Part shown: positions 1-8,704 of the stretch, one piece after another
How the letters are laid out: the number at the start of each line of letters is the position of its first letter
How positions within the stretch are numbered: the stretch's first letter is position 1
NCBI RefSeq assembly: GCF_937958065.1
Contig: NZ_CALFXI010000003.1
Span: 1 to 45,758 of the forward strand
Source of the DNA: an uncultured Steroidobacter sp.
Lineage (GTDB): Bacteria > Pseudomonadota > Gammaproteobacteria > Steroidobacterales > Steroidobacteraceae
Length of the DNA: 45,758 nucleotides
Direction: 5' to 3'
The notes under the pieces: generated by a model
The model's database searches: none
Told to the model about the DNA's origin: nothing
Seen by the model: only the letters and a program-made list of their open reading frames with translations
Translations under genes and position numbers: made by a program

Positions 1-268
1 GCTCAGTGGGGGCGAGCGTAACGGTTCTTTCCTTTGGCATCAGAATCCCTCCGGCATGTCCCTTGGTGGGCTGGATGCTAGCGGCGGGGCGATGCGCAGT
101 GTGTATAGATAGCGGGCTTTCAAGGGCCTTATGCCCTGCAGATGGTGCTCTCGGAGGATCGCTGCAGTGCGCTGCCCGTGATCCACATCACATTCCCTCC
201 GCCAGCCGCGGCCCGCTATCGGCTCCTTGGGCCGTCCCCTGAGTGGTTCCTTTTCAAAGTGTGACCAG

Positions 269-285
269 CGCCCGCCGGGCGGGCG
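269..285 (+). terminator. GC-rich hairpin upstream of flhA
   Basis: Perfect 7-bp stem CGCCCGC / GCGGGCG around a CGG loop. No T-run follows, so it is a weak terminator candidate. It ends a few bases before the sigma-54-like site, which fits a boundary between an upstream unit and the flhA unit. Confidence 0.35.
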
Positions 286-291
286 GGTTCG

Positions 292-307
292 TGGTCCGGG
301 AGTTGCA
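292..307 (+). promoter_or_regulatory. Candidate sigma-54 (RpoN) promoter of flhA
   Basis: TGGTCC-GGGAG-TTGCA, compared with the consensus TGGCACG-N4-TTGCW. The invariant GG (293-294) and GC (305-306) are 10 bases apart as required, and the -12 element is perfect. Two bases of the -24 element differ. The site ends 60 bases before the flhA ATG. RpoN/FleQ control of flhA is established in Pseudomonas; its use here is inferred. Confidence 0.55.
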
Positions 308-367
308 CCTATGGGGCGTGCGCCGGAATACCGACGCCAGATCAAGACAACGGATTTTTGACGACGA

Positions 368-2470
368 ATGGCCACTGCCACTGCAACTGCCTCGAAGCTC
401 GACGTGAAAGCGTTGTTGCGCTCCGGTATCGGAGTGCCGGTGGGCGTGCTGGCGACGTTGGCGATGGTGATCCTGCCGTTGCCGCCGATGGCGCTGGACG
501 TGTTGTTCACGTTCAACATCGCCTTGTCGCTGATCGTCGTGATGGTCGTGTTCTATGTGCAGCGGCCGCTCGAGTTCGCCATTTTCCCGACGGTCCTGTT
601 GCTCGCAACGTTGCTGCGACTGGCACTCAACGTCGCTTCGACGCGTGTGGTGCTCCTGCACGGTCACACCGGCGGCCACGCGGCCGGCAAGGTGATTGCG
701 TCGTTCGGTGAGTTCGTGATCGGCGGCAACTACGCGGTCGGTGTGATCGTGTTCGCGATTCTCACCATCATCAACTTCATCGTCGTGACCAAGGGCTCGG
801 GGCGTATCTCCGAAGTGACGGCGCGCTTCACGTTGGATGCGATGCCCGGCAAGCAGATGGCGATCGATGCCGACCTCAACGCCGGTTTGATCACGCAGGA
901 AGATGCTCGCGCCCGCCGCGCCGAAGTGCGTCAGGAAGCGGACTTCTACGGCTCGATGGACGGTGCCAGCAAGTTCGTGCGCGGTGACGCGACGGCCGGC
1001 ATCCTGATTCTGATCATCAACATGGTGGGCGGCCTGGGCATCGGCATGATGGCTCACGACATGTCGTTCAGCGACGCCGCTCGCACATATACATTGCTCG
1101 CGATCGGTGACGGCCTGGTCGCGCAGATTCCGGCGCTGCTGCTCTCGACCGCGGTTGCGATCATCGTGACTCGCGTGTCCAGTGCGCAGGACATGGGCGG
1201 CGAGTTGTCGAAGCAATTGTTCGGTCAGCCGCGGGCATTGACGATTGCCGCGAGCTTGCTGGGCGTGATGGGCCTCATCCCAGGTATGCCGAACCTGCCG
1301 TTCCTGATGATGGCGGCGATCTGCGGTGGCGGCGCTTACATGCTCAGTCGCGCGAAGGAACAACCGTCCGAAGAGGAAATGGCCGCCGCCGCAGCAGCCG
1401 CTGTGCCGCCGCCGTCGGCGTCGGAGTCGAAGGAGCTCACGTGGGATGACGTGCAGCCGGTCGATATCATCGGATTGGAAGTCGGCTATCGATTGGTGCC
1501 GCTGGTCGACAAAGCACAGGGCGGGGATCTGCTCGCGCGCATTCGCGGCGTGCGTCGCAAGCTCACGCAGGATCTCGGCTTCCTCGTACAGACCGTCCAC
1601 ATCCGCGACAACCTCGACCTCGCGCCGAACTCGTATCGCATCAACCTCGCGGGCGTGCCGGTGGGCGATGGAGTCATCTATCCGGAGCGCGAGCTGGCCA
1701 TCAACCCGGGCAAAGTGTTTGGTCGTCTGACCGGCATCGAAACGCGCGATCCGGCGTTTGGCATGGAAGCAGTGTGGATCGAGCCTTCGATGCGCGATCA
1801 CGCACAGACGCTCGGTTACACCGTAGTGGATGCGAGCACCGTGATTGCGACACATCTGAGCAATGTCATTCAGACGCATGCGCACGAGCTGCTCGGTCAC
1901 GAAGAAGTGCAGCACCTGTTGAACACGCTGGCGAAGACTGCGCCGAAGCTCGTCGAAGATCTCACTCCGCGGCTGCTGCCGCTGGGCACTGTGGTCCGCA
2001 CCTTGCAAGGTCTGCTGGCAGAGCGCGTGCCGATCCGAAACATGCGCACCATCGTCGAAACTTTGGCGGAACACGCTGCGCGTACACAGGATCCCGTGCA
2101 GTTGCAGTCGCATGTTCGCGTCGCGCTCGGTCGTCAGATCGTGCAGGACATCGCGGGTATGTCGACCGAGCTGCCCGTCATCACGCTCGAGCCTGATCTG
2201 GAGCAGCTGCTGACGAATTCGCTCTCGGGTAACAACGCCGCGACACCGGGGTTGGAGCCGGGCCTGGCGGAACGTATGCAGCGTCGTCTCGCGGAAGCCG
2301 CGCAGCGTCAGGAGCTGACGGGCGAGCCGGCGGTGTTGCTCGTGCCGCCGCAGCTGCGCCAGACACTGGCGCGCTTCATGCGCTCGATCGTGCCGAACAT
2401 GCATGTGCTCGCGTGGAACGAGATTCCGGACAACCGCAAGGTGCGCCTGGTCACCGCGGTGGGTCGCTGA
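368..2470 (+). CDS. flhA: Flagellar export gate protein FlhA
   Basis: FlhA forms the nonameric export gate of the flagellar type III secretion system in the inner membrane; its cytoplasmic ring docks chaperone-substrate complexes. The 700 residues match the family's usual length. The N-terminal half holds the hydrophobic membrane segments, beginning near residue 20, and the conserved FHIPEP-type loop region with VTKGSGRISEVTARFTLDAM and MPGKQMAIDADL. The soluble C-terminal half (from about residue 350) contains the substrate-docking domains. The ATG at 368 is the first start that leaves a normal short N-terminus (MATATATASKLD). It heads the plus-strand flagellar block: flhF follows after 13 bases, so the two are surely cotranscribed. 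A sigma-54-like site lies just upstream. Confidence 0.97.
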   Translation: MATATATASKLDVKALLRSGIGVPVGVLATLAMVILPLPPMALDVLFTFNIALSLIVVMVVFYVQRPLEFAIFPTVLLLATLLRLALNVASTRVVLLHGHTGGHAAGKVIASFGEFVIGGNYAVGVIVFAILTIINFIVVTKGSGRISEVTARFTLDAMPGKQMAIDADLNAGLITQEDARARRAEVRQEADFYGSMDGASKFVRGDATAGILILIINMVGGLGIGMMAHDMSFSDAARTYTLLAIGDGLVAQIPALLLSTAVAIIVTRVSSAQDMGGELSKQLFGQPRALTIAASLLGVMGLIPGMPNLPFLMMAAICGGGAYMLSRAKEQPSEEEMAAAAAAAVPPPSASESKELTWDDVQPVDIIGLEVGYRLVPLVDKAQGGDLLARIRGVRRKLTQDLGFLVQTVHIRDNLDLAPNSYRINLAGVPVGDGVIYPERELAINPGKVFGRLTGIETRDPAFGMEAVWIEPSMRDHAQTLGYTVVDASTVIATHLSNVIQTHAHELLGHEEVQHLLNTLAKTAPKLVEDLTPRLLPLGTVVRTLQGLLAERVPIRNMRTIVETLAEHAARTQDPVQLQSHVRVALGRQIVQDIAGMSTELPVITLEPDLEQLLTNSLSGNNAATPGLEPGLAERMQRRLAEAAQRQELTGEPAVLLVPPQLRQTLARFMRSIVPNMHVLAWNEIPDNRKVRLVTAVGR

Positions 2471-2483
2471 GAGTTAGCAGGTT

Positions 2484-3908
2484 ATGAAGATCAAACATTA
2501 TCGTGCGGCCGACATGCGGACGGCGTTGCGCCAGGTGCGCGACGCTCAGGGTCCCGACGCGGTGATCTTGTCGAGCCGTCGCGTGCAGGGGGGCGTCGAA
2601 GTGGTCGCCGCCATCGACTACGACGGCGAAGACGCAGCGACGGAGCAACTCGCTCAGAGCGATCTCGTGGATACGTATGGCGCCGATCGACGCGCCACGC
2701 AGACGCGTCAGTTCGCGAGCGAGCGCAGCCAGGTCGCCAACCGGTACATGGCAACGGACGATCAGACCGGCGGCACCCAGATTGCGAACCGATACATGGT
2801 CGACGAGCGCGCCAGCCGACCAGCAAACAGTCGCGCCGCTGGCGGACAGCACGTGCCCGCCAATGACCGCTCCGACCGCGCTGCGACGGGTCGCGCCAGC
2901 TCGACTGACCGCGCACGTTACGCCGTCGAGGCCGAGCCGTCGCGCGATCTTGATTTGTCCCAGATCGATCTGGTCGGTGCCAACAGCGATGTGAACGAAG
3001 AGCTGCGCACGCTGCGCCGGATGTTGGAAACGCAGCTGGCGACGCTCGCATGGAACGATCTGTCGCGTCGTTCGCCGATCCAGACCGAGTTGCTGAAGCA
3101 GTTGACTCAACTTGGCCTCGCGCAGGATCTGGCGACCGAGATCGTGACCCAGATGCCGACGCGTCTGGAACTGGCCGAAGCGAACCGGCTCGCGCTCGCC
3201 TTGCTGGCGCGCAAGATCGAAGCCACCGGCGAGCGTTGGATGGATGGCGGCGGTGTCGTTGCGCTCGTTGGCGCGACCGGCGTGGGCAAGACCACGTTGA
3301 TTGCGAAGCTCGCCGCCCGCTGGGTGCTGCGTCATGGTCCGCGCGATATCGCGCTGATCTCGACGGACTCCGTCCGCATCGGTGCCCAGGAACAGATTCA
3401 GACGCTCGGTCGCCTGCTCGGTGTGCCGGCTTATGCAATCGATGGTGCCGCGGAGCTCGTGGATGTGCTCGATCACTTGAGCGACAAGCGTCTGGTGCTG
3501 ATCGACACCGCCGGCCTGAGCCCGCGCGATCCGCGATTGGAGCAGGAGCTCACATTGCTGGCGGCCGCGAACAAGCGCATGGAAACGACGCTCGTGCTGT
3601 CTGCCGCCGCGCAGGCCGGTGCGATCGAAGAGGCCGTGCAGCGCTTCGCACCGGCGAAGCCCACCACTTGCGTGCTGACCAAGCTCGACGAAGCGACCAG
3701 CCTGGGCGGTGCGATCTCCACTTTGATTCGCGCGCGCCTGCCGGTGACGTACGTCAGCGAAGGTCAGCGCGTTCCGGAAGACCTGACTCCCGCGCGTGCG
3801 CACCAGTTGATTGCGCGCGCCGTCGATTTGTCGCGGAAGTCGGGTGCCTCAGCGGATGAGGATCTGTTACGGCGCCGTTTCGGCACCGTGGCGCACGCCA
3901 TCGCTTGA
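2484..3908 (+). CDS. flhF: Flagellar biosynthesis GTPase FlhF
   Basis: FlhF is the third SRP-type GTPase, which with FlhG sets the place and number of polar flagella. In 474 residues it has the usual B-N-G layout. The N-terminal B domain starts with MKIKHYRAADMRTALRQVRD; a long low-complexity linker covers roughly residues 60-170; the G domain carries the P-loop GATGVGKTT near residues 263-270 and a DTAGLSPRD G3 motif. The linker contains two copies of (V/I)ANRYM exactly 16 residues apart (bases 2736 and 2784), which is odd but short. The SD-like GTTAGCAGG lies just before the ATG. It sits 13 bases after flhA and 42 bases before fleN, the conserved order flhA-flhF-fleN-fliA. Confidence 0.96.
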   Translation: MKIKHYRAADMRTALRQVRDAQGPDAVILSSRRVQGGVEVVAAIDYDGEDAATEQLAQSDLVDTYGADRRATQTRQFASERSQVANRYMATDDQTGGTQIANRYMVDERASRPANSRAAGGQHVPANDRSDRAATGRASSTDRARYAVEAEPSRDLDLSQIDLVGANSDVNEELRTLRRMLETQLATLAWNDLSRRSPIQTELLKQLTQLGLAQDLATEIVTQMPTRLELAEANRLALALLARKIEATGERWMDGGGVVALVGATGVGKTTLIAKLAARWVLRHGPRDIALISTDSVRIGAQEQIQTLGRLLGVPAYAIDGAAELVDVLDHLSDKRLVLIDTAGLSPRDPRLEQELTLLAAANKRMETTLVLSAAAQAGAIEEAVQRFAPAKPTTCVLTKLDEATSLGGAISTLIRARLPVTYVSEGQRVPEDLTPARAHQLIARAVDLSRKSGASADEDLLRRRFGTVAHAIA

Positions 3909-3950
3909 GCCTGACGATTTTTTCATTTTCTCATCGCTGATCAAATAACT

Positions 3951-4823
3951 ATGGAATCCATTCAATCGATCGGTCTGCAACGTGCCGCGAATCCCGGGCC
4001 GGTGCAGGTGATTGCGGTCACGGGCGGCAAAGGTGGCGTAGGCAAGACGAGCGTCTCGGTGAATCTCGCGACCGCGCTGGCCAGCACCGGTCGGCGCGTG
4101 ATGCTGCTCGATGGCGATCTGGGTCTGGCGAACGTCGATGTGTTTCTCGGACTGTCGCCGCGCTACACGATGGCGCACGTGCTGAACGGCGAGCGCACGC
4201 TGGAAGAAATCATTTTGGAATCGCCGCATGGCATTCAGGTGGTGCCGGGAGCCTCGGGCGTGGCCGAGCTGGCCAATCTTTCCGCCGCCGGGCATCTGAG
4301 CCTGGTGCAGGCGTTCAGCGCCCTGAGCACCCGGCTCGATACGCTGATCGTCGATACCTCCGCCGGCATTGCTCATAGTGTGGTCCAGTTCACACAAGCC
4401 GCCCAGCACGTGCTGCTGGTGGTTTGCGACGAACCCGCCTCGATGACCGACGCCTACGCGCTCGCCAAGGTGCTGAGCCGCAACCACGGTGTGAACCGGT
4501 TCCAGGTCGTGGCGAACATGGCCCGGGCGCCGGGCGAAGGGGCGGGGCTGTTCGAGAAGCTGCAGAAAGTCACCAGCCGCTTCCTGGATGTCACCCTGGA
4601 ATATGTGGGGGAAATCCCTGAAGACCCCTACTTGCGCCGTTCCATTCGTGAACAGCGTCCCGTCGTGAGCGCGTTCCCGGCCTGTCCCGCGTCGCGCGCA
4701 TTCAAGAAATTGGCGCTCAAGGCCGATAAGTGGCCTGTGCCGGAGGGCCCGCGAGGCAACCTCGAGTTCTTCGTGGAGCGGTTGGTGCGCCGTCCCCAGG
4801 TCCGCCTGGAGGTGGTGAAATGA
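3951..4823 (+). CDS. fleN: MinD-like flagellar number regulator FleN/FlhG
   Basis: FleN (FlhG) is a MinD/ParA-family ATPase that limits flagellar number, working with FlhF and, in Pseudomonas, by restraining FleQ. The deviant Walker A motif GGKGGVGKTS is at residues 25-34, with both signature lysines (K27, K32), followed by LLDGDLGLANVDVFLG (Walker A-prime) and VDTSAGI. The length of 290 residues is typical. The stop codon overlaps the fliA ATG in an ATGA, indicating translational coupling. It is called FleN rather than MinD because of its position between flhF and fliA. Confidence 0.95.
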   Translation: MESIQSIGLQRAANPGPVQVIAVTGGKGGVGKTSVSVNLATALASTGRRVMLLDGDLGLANVDVFLGLSPRYTMAHVLNGERTLEEIILESPHGIQVVPGASGVAELANLSAAGHLSLVQAFSALSTRLDTLIVDTSAGIAHSVVQFTQAAQHVLLVVCDEPASMTDAYALAKVLSRNHGVNRFQVVANMARAPGEGAGLFEKLQKVTSRFLDVTLEYVGEIPEDPYLRRSIREQRPVVSAFPACPASRAFKKLALKADKWPVPEGPRGNLEFFVERLVRRPQVRLEVVK

Positions 4824-5566
4824 GCGGTTTGCGCGCTTACAAGGGCGCCGCGCCCTCGAACAACACCGATGCGCTGGTCGTCCGTCATGCCGAGCTGGTC
4901 AAACGCATCGCCTATCACCTGGCGGGTCGTCTGCCGGCTTCGGTCGAAGTATCGGACTTGATCCAGGCCGGCATGCTGGGCCTGCTGGAGGCTGCGTCCA
5001 ACTACACGGCGGATCGTGGCGCGAGTTTCGAAACGTATGCGGGCATCCGCATTCGTGGCGCGATGCTCGACGCACTTCGCAAGCTCGACTGGGCACCGCG
5101 CTCGGTTCACCGCAAGGCTCGCGCGGCGGCCGCGGCGGTACGCGAGCTGGAAGCGGAGTTCGGTCGCGAAGCGCGTGACAGCGAGATCGCCGACCGGATG
5201 GGTGTGTCGCTCGATGAGTACCACCGCATCGCGCAGGACGCGGCGAGCTGCCGGGTGACGAGCCTGGATGACTCCAGCGGCGACGAGGAGTCGCTGCTCG
5301 GACGGGTCGAAGACGAGGGCGCCGATCCGTTCCTGGATGCGACCGAGCAGGGCTTTCGAGTGGCGCTCGCCGGTGCCATCAAGGAGCTGCCGGAGCGCGA
5401 GCGCCTGGTGATGTCGATGTACTACGACGACGAGCTGAATCTGAAAGAGATCGGCGCGGTGTTGAAGGTGACCGAATCGCGGGTTTGCCAGCTGCACGGA
5501 CAGGCACTGGTGCGTTTGAAGGCTCGGCTGGCGGATTGGCGTGACCGCGGCGAGAGCCGGATCTGA
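4820..5566 (+). CDS. fliA: Flagellar sigma factor FliA (sigma-28)
   Basis: FliA directs RNA polymerase to late flagellar and chemotaxis promoters and is held by the anti-sigma factor FlgM until the hook is complete. Region 2 runs from about residue 17 (RHAELVKRIAYHL, then SDLIQAGMLGLLEA and the FETYAGIRIRGAMLD segment). Region 4 near the C-terminus has ELPERERLVMSMYYDDELNL and a helix-turn-helix around KEIGAVLKVTESRVCQLH. The ATG at 4820, overlapping the fleN stop, gives 248 residues, the normal size; a longer upstream frame exists but runs through fleN. Well-formed FliA-type promoters in the window (17906, 24129) are likely targets. Confidence 0.97.
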   Translation: MSGLRAYKGAAPSNNTDALVVRHAELVKRIAYHLAGRLPASVEVSDLIQAGMLGLLEAASNYTADRGASFETYAGIRIRGAMLDALRKLDWAPRSVHRKARAAAAAVRELEAEFGREARDSEIADRMGVSLDEYHRIAQDAASCRVTSLDDSSGDEESLLGRVEDEGADPFLDATEQGFRVALAGAIKELPERERLVMSMYYDDELNLKEIGAVLKVTESRVCQLHGQALVRLKARLADWRDRGESRI

Positions 5567-5584
5567 AGAGTAGGAGAGGCGTAC

Positions 5585-5971
5585 GTGAGCAAAGATATGA
5601 AGTTCCTGGTGGTCGACGACTTCTCGACCATGCGTCGAATCATCAAGAACCTGTTGAACGATCTCGGTTATGCCAACGTGACCGAGGCCGACGACGGCCA
5701 GACCGCGCTGCCCATCCTGCAGGCCGGCGGCATCGACTTCCTGGTGACCGACTGGAACATGCCGGGCATGCCGGGCCTGGACCTGTTGAAGGCGGTGCGC
5801 TCGGATCCGAAGCTGGCGAAGCTGCCGGTGCTGATGCTGACGGCCGAAGCCAAGCGCGAGCAGATCATCGAAGCGGCGCAGGCCGGCGTGAACGGCTACG
5901 TCATCAAACCTTTCACCGCGGTGACGCTCAAGGAAAAGATCGACAAGATCCTGGAGCAGCGCGCGGCCTGA
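5585..5971 (+). CDS. cheY: Chemotaxis response regulator CheY (first copy)
   Basis: A single REC domain of 128 residues. When phosphorylated by CheA it binds FliM at the flagellar switch. The acidic pocket is D11/D12, the phospho-acceptor is D56 in VTDWNMPGMPG, the switch threonine is in MLTAEAKRE, and the conserved lysine is in GYVIKPF. The start is GTG at 5585, preceded by a strong TAGGAGAGG SD; an internal ATG four codons later would also give a complete domain. It lies 18 bases after fliA and just before cheZ, as in Pseudomonas. It is closer to the canonical switch-binding CheY than the second copy at 19692. Confidence 0.95.
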   Translation: MSKDMKFLVVDDFSTMRRIIKNLLNDLGYANVTEADDGQTALPILQAGGIDFLVTDWNMPGMPGLDLLKAVRSDPKLAKLPVLMLTAEAKREQIIEAAQAGVNGYVIKPFTAVTLKEKIDKILEQRAA

Positions 5972-6008
5972 AGGGCGCACGCCACTGGCGAACATCGAGC
6001 TGAACATC

Positions 6009-6758
6009 ATGACTTCAGGCATAGAAGCGTTACGCACCGAATACGGATCGAGCGTTGCCACGTTGGCCGGTGCGCTCGCCGCCGGCGACGAGCATTTGTT
6101 CCTTTCCGAGCTGGACCTGCTCGTGCACCGGCGCGAACGCACGCTGTTCACCGAGCTGCGCAAGCTGACCGGCGATCTGCAATCCGCGCTGGATCGTTTC
6201 AGCGTCGACTCGCGGCTGGTGGACCTGGCGGAAAAAGAAGTACCCGATGCACGTGCACGCCTCGATCACGTGTTGAAGATGACCGATGAAGCGGCTCACC
6301 GCACCATGGACCTGGTGGAGCAGTGCGGCCCGCTCGCCGAGCGCACCGCCCGCAGCGCCGGCGACATCACCGACCTGTGGACCCGGTTTCGCGCCCGCAA
6401 GATCGAGATCGACGAATTCCGCGCCATGATCCACAAGCTCGACGCGTTTCTGGTGGCCTCTCGCACCGACATGGACAAGGTGCGGGGCAACCTGACCGAG
6501 GTGCTGATGGCCCAGGGTTATCAGGACCTGTCGGGTCAGATCATCCGCGGCGTGATGAAGCTGGTGGCCGAGCTCGAAACCGCGCTGGTGGATCTGGTGC
6601 GCCTGTCGCGCACCGGCCCGCATGCGCTGGCGCTCGACAAGCCGTCCGGCGACGGCCTGTCTCGTGGCTTCGGTCCGGCGGTGCCGGGCGTCGACAACGG
6701 CCCTTCGGTCAGCGGCCAGAGCGACGTGGACTCGCTGCTCGCCGGACTGGGAATGTAG
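6009..6758 (+). CDS. cheZ: CheY-P phosphatase CheZ
   Basis: CheZ speeds dephosphorylation of CheY-P and so ends the motor-switching signal. The catalytic helix motif YQDLSGQIIRGVM is at residues 171-183, with D173 and Q177 in the places of the E. coli D143/Q147 pair. The rest is predicted long helices that form the four-helix bundle dimer, then a Gly/Pro-rich linker and the C-terminal CheY-binding tail DVDSLLAGLGM. At 249 residues it is full length. It stands directly after the first cheY, so that CheY is its likely main substrate. The second chemotaxis locus has no cheZ. Confidence 0.94.
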   Translation: MTSGIEALRTEYGSSVATLAGALAAGDEHLFLSELDLLVHRRERTLFTELRKLTGDLQSALDRFSVDSRLVDLAEKEVPDARARLDHVLKMTDEAAHRTMDLVEQCGPLAERTARSAGDITDLWTRFRARKIEIDEFRAMIHKLDAFLVASRTDMDKVRGNLTEVLMAQGYQDLSGQIIRGVMKLVAELETALVDLVRLSRTGPHALALDKPSGDGLSRGFGPAVPGVDNGPSVSGQSDVDSLLAGLGM

Positions 6759-6832
6759 CGAGTGGCGCCGGCTGTTCAAGGGCGATCAGCAGGCACCGCT
6801 CACGATAGTTAGAAGGAAGACGACCTCGCCCC

Positions 6833-7573
6833 ATGGATATTCTTTCGCTCATCGGCCTGGTGCTCGCGGCCTGTGCGATCCTGGTAGGTGCCGTGCTGAA
6901 GGGCGCCGGGATCCATTCGCTGCTGTCGGGCGCGGCCTTCATGATCGTGATCGTCGGCACGGTCGCGGCGATCTGCGTGCAGACGCCACTGCACGTGATG
7001 AAGCGTGCGCTGTCGATCCTGCCATGGGTGTTTGCTCCGCCGGCGGTCGAGCGCGACTCCATGATCAAGAAAATGGTCGACTGGAGCAACACGGCGCGCA
7101 AGCAGGGCCTGCTGGGTCTGGAATCGTTGATCGATCGCGAGCGCGACGACTTCGTGCGCAAGGGGCTGCAGCTGGTGGTCGATGGCAGCGAGCCGGAGAT
7201 CATTCGCAACGTGCTGGAAGTCGACCTGCACACTCGCGAGCAGGCGGACACACGAGCCGCGAAAGTATTCGAAGGCATGGGAGTGTACGCGCCGACGCTC
7301 GGCATCATCGGTGCGGTGCTGGGCCTGATGGCGGTGATGCAGAATCTCGCCGATCCGGCCAAGCTCGGCCATGGCATCGCCGCGGCGTTCGTTGCCACCA
7401 TCTATGGCATCGGCTTCGCCAACCTGTTCTTCCTGCCGGTCGCGAGCAAGCTCAAAGTCGCGATCCAGGGCATGAGCCAGACGCGTGAGATGGTGATCGA
7501 AGGCATGATCTCGATCGCGCAGGGCGAGAACCCGCGCAGCATCGAAGCCAAGCTGCAGGGCTATCTGCACTAG
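6833..7573 (+). CDS. motC: Flagellar stator protein MotC (MotA family)
   Basis: Ion-channel subunit of a flagellar stator. The 246 residues show the MotA/PomA pattern: two N-terminal membrane helices (MDILSLIGLVLAACAILVG and a second near residue 34), a charged cytoplasmic loop of about 90 residues carrying the rotor contacts, then helices 3 and 4 beginning at VYAPTLGIIGAVLGLM with the conserved proline, and ending near LFFLPVASKL. The name MotC follows the Pseudomonas/Xanthomonas pair MotC-MotD beside cheYZ; MotA/PomA would be equally descriptive. The motD ATG is 17 bases beyond the stop. A GAAGGAAG SD lies rather far (about 14 bases) before the ATG. Confidence 0.93.
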   Translation: MDILSLIGLVLAACAILVGAVLKGAGIHSLLSGAAFMIVIVGTVAAICVQTPLHVMKRALSILPWVFAPPAVERDSMIKKMVDWSNTARKQGLLGLESLIDRERDDFVRKGLQLVVDGSEPEIIRNVLEVDLHTREQADTRAAKVFEGMGVYAPTLGIIGAVLGLMAVMQNLADPAKLGHGIAAAFVATIYGIGFANLFFLPVASKLKVAIQGMSQTREMVIEGMISIAQGENPRSIEAKLQGYLH

Positions 7574-7590
7574 CGAGCCCAACAAACATC

Positions 7591-8586
7591 ATGGGCCGCC
7601 GTCACAAGCACGAGGAACACATGAACCACGAGGCGTGGGCCATCCCCTATGGCGACCTCGTCACGTTGCTGCTGGCGTTCTTCGTCGTGATGTACGCGAT
7701 GTCCTCGGTCAACGAGGGCAAGTATCGAATTCTGTCCGACTCGCTCGTGGCCGCGTTCCGTGGCTCGCCACGCACATTGCAGCCGATTCAGGTCGGCGAG
7801 AAGAGTGTCGGTTCGGGCGCGGACATCAACATGACGATCGTGCAGCAGGCCATGCTCGAAGGGCAGCCGCGCAGCATGCTCGAGCCGTCACCGCTGCAAG
7901 TGTCCGATGTCGTCAGCCAGGGCAGTCGACACGCCTCCGACAATGCATACGAAGCCGAATATACCGCCGCGGCAATGGCCGAGCTGGAGAGCGTCGCCGC
8001 GGAAGTCGAGAATGCAATGAGCGAGCTGATCCGCGATCAGATGATCGTGGTACGCCGCCATGGCGTGTGGGTGGAAGTCGAGATCCGCACCGACATTCTG
8101 TTCCCGAGCGGCGTGGCGACGCTGTCGTCGGAAGCGCAGAACATTCTCAAGCAGCTGGCGCTGACGTTGCAGCCGTTTCCGAACGCGATTCGGGTCGAAG
8201 GCCATACCGACAACCGCCCGATCAAGTCGGCGGCGTTCACCTCGAACTGGGAGCTGTCGGCGGCGCGGGCCGCCAGCGTCGTCCATCTGTTCACCGACGC
8301 TGGCATCGATCCGCATCGTCTGGCGATCGTGGGGCTGGGGGAATATCGGCCGGCCTATCCGAACGACACCGAGCAGAACCGGAACCTGAATCGGCGCGTG
8401 CTGCTGGTCATCCTGAGCGGCAGTGGCAATCCCGAGGGCGAGTACGCCGGCGAGCGGGGCCAGCCGGAAATCACGCCGACTCCGCAACCGCCACAGGAAC
8501 AACCGCAACCCGCAGTCACGACCGCCCGAGCCGAGTCAGCCACGCCTGCGATCACAGCAGTGCCGCTGCCGTCGGGTGGCAGATGA
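7591..8586 (+). CDS. motD: Flagellar stator protein MotD (MotB family, OmpA-like domain)
   Basis: Peptidoglycan-anchoring stator subunit. A short cytoplasmic tail rich in His/Glu/Arg (MGRRHKHEEHMNHEAW) precedes a single membrane helix holding the proton-binding aspartate D22 in PYGDLVTLLLAFFVVMYA. A linker follows, and then an OmpA/MotB peptidoglycan-binding domain with RVEGHTDNRPI, the SNWELSAARA helix and NRNLNRRV. The C-terminal 45 residues are Pro/Gln-rich and probably disordered. At 331 residues it matches Pseudomonas MotD. It ends the uninterrupted flagellar block; the following genes are of a different kind. Confidence 0.94.
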   Translation: MGRRHKHEEHMNHEAWAIPYGDLVTLLLAFFVVMYAMSSVNEGKYRILSDSLVAAFRGSPRTLQPIQVGEKSVGSGADINMTIVQQAMLEGQPRSMLEPSPLQVSDVVSQGSRHASDNAYEAEYTAAAMAELESVAAEVENAMSELIRDQMIVVRRHGVWVEVEIRTDILFPSGVATLSSEAQNILKQLALTLQPFPNAIRVEGHTDNRPIKSAAFTSNWELSAARAASVVHLFTDAGIDPHRLAIVGLGEYRPAYPNDTEQNRNLNRRVLLVILSGSGNPEGEYAGERGQPEITPTPQPPQEQPQPAVTTARAESATPAITAVPLPSGGR

Positions 8587-8611
8587 ACTTTCTGTAACCC
8601 TCCGCTGGAAC

Positions 8612-8627
8612 CACCGCCGACGCGGTG
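8612..8627 (+). terminator. Hairpin after motD
   Basis: CACCGC-CGAC-GCGGTG, a perfect 6-bp stem with a 4-base loop, 25 bases past the motD stop and before the flippase. No T-run follows, so termination is uncertain. It marks the border between the flagellar block and the glycan block. Confidence 0.3.
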
Positions 8628-8704
8628 CGTTAACTGCCCAATCCGCGTGCTTGGCCGCGGAACAAATGGATAAGACGCGGCAGCGACTCAGGCACAGCGG
8701 GTCC

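Larger units (their letters stand above)
1..367. other. Leader region upstream of flhA, no credible gene
   Basis: No coding region here is convincing. The small open frames are Cys/Arg-rich and look like GC-driven noise. The segment holds a GC-rich hairpin at 269-285 and a sigma-54-like site at 292-307, both listed separately. In related bacteria flhB lies upstream of flhA; its end is not visible in these bases. Confidence 0.6.

Noticed and set aside
6..242. Short plus-strand frame at the window start
   Set aside because: Cys/Pro-rich composition, no motif, no SD; likely chance.
254..2404. Long minus-strand open frame opposite flhA (716 residues)
   Set aside because: Arg/His-rich shadow of a clear flhA; no family motif. 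GC-rich codon bias keeps this frame open.
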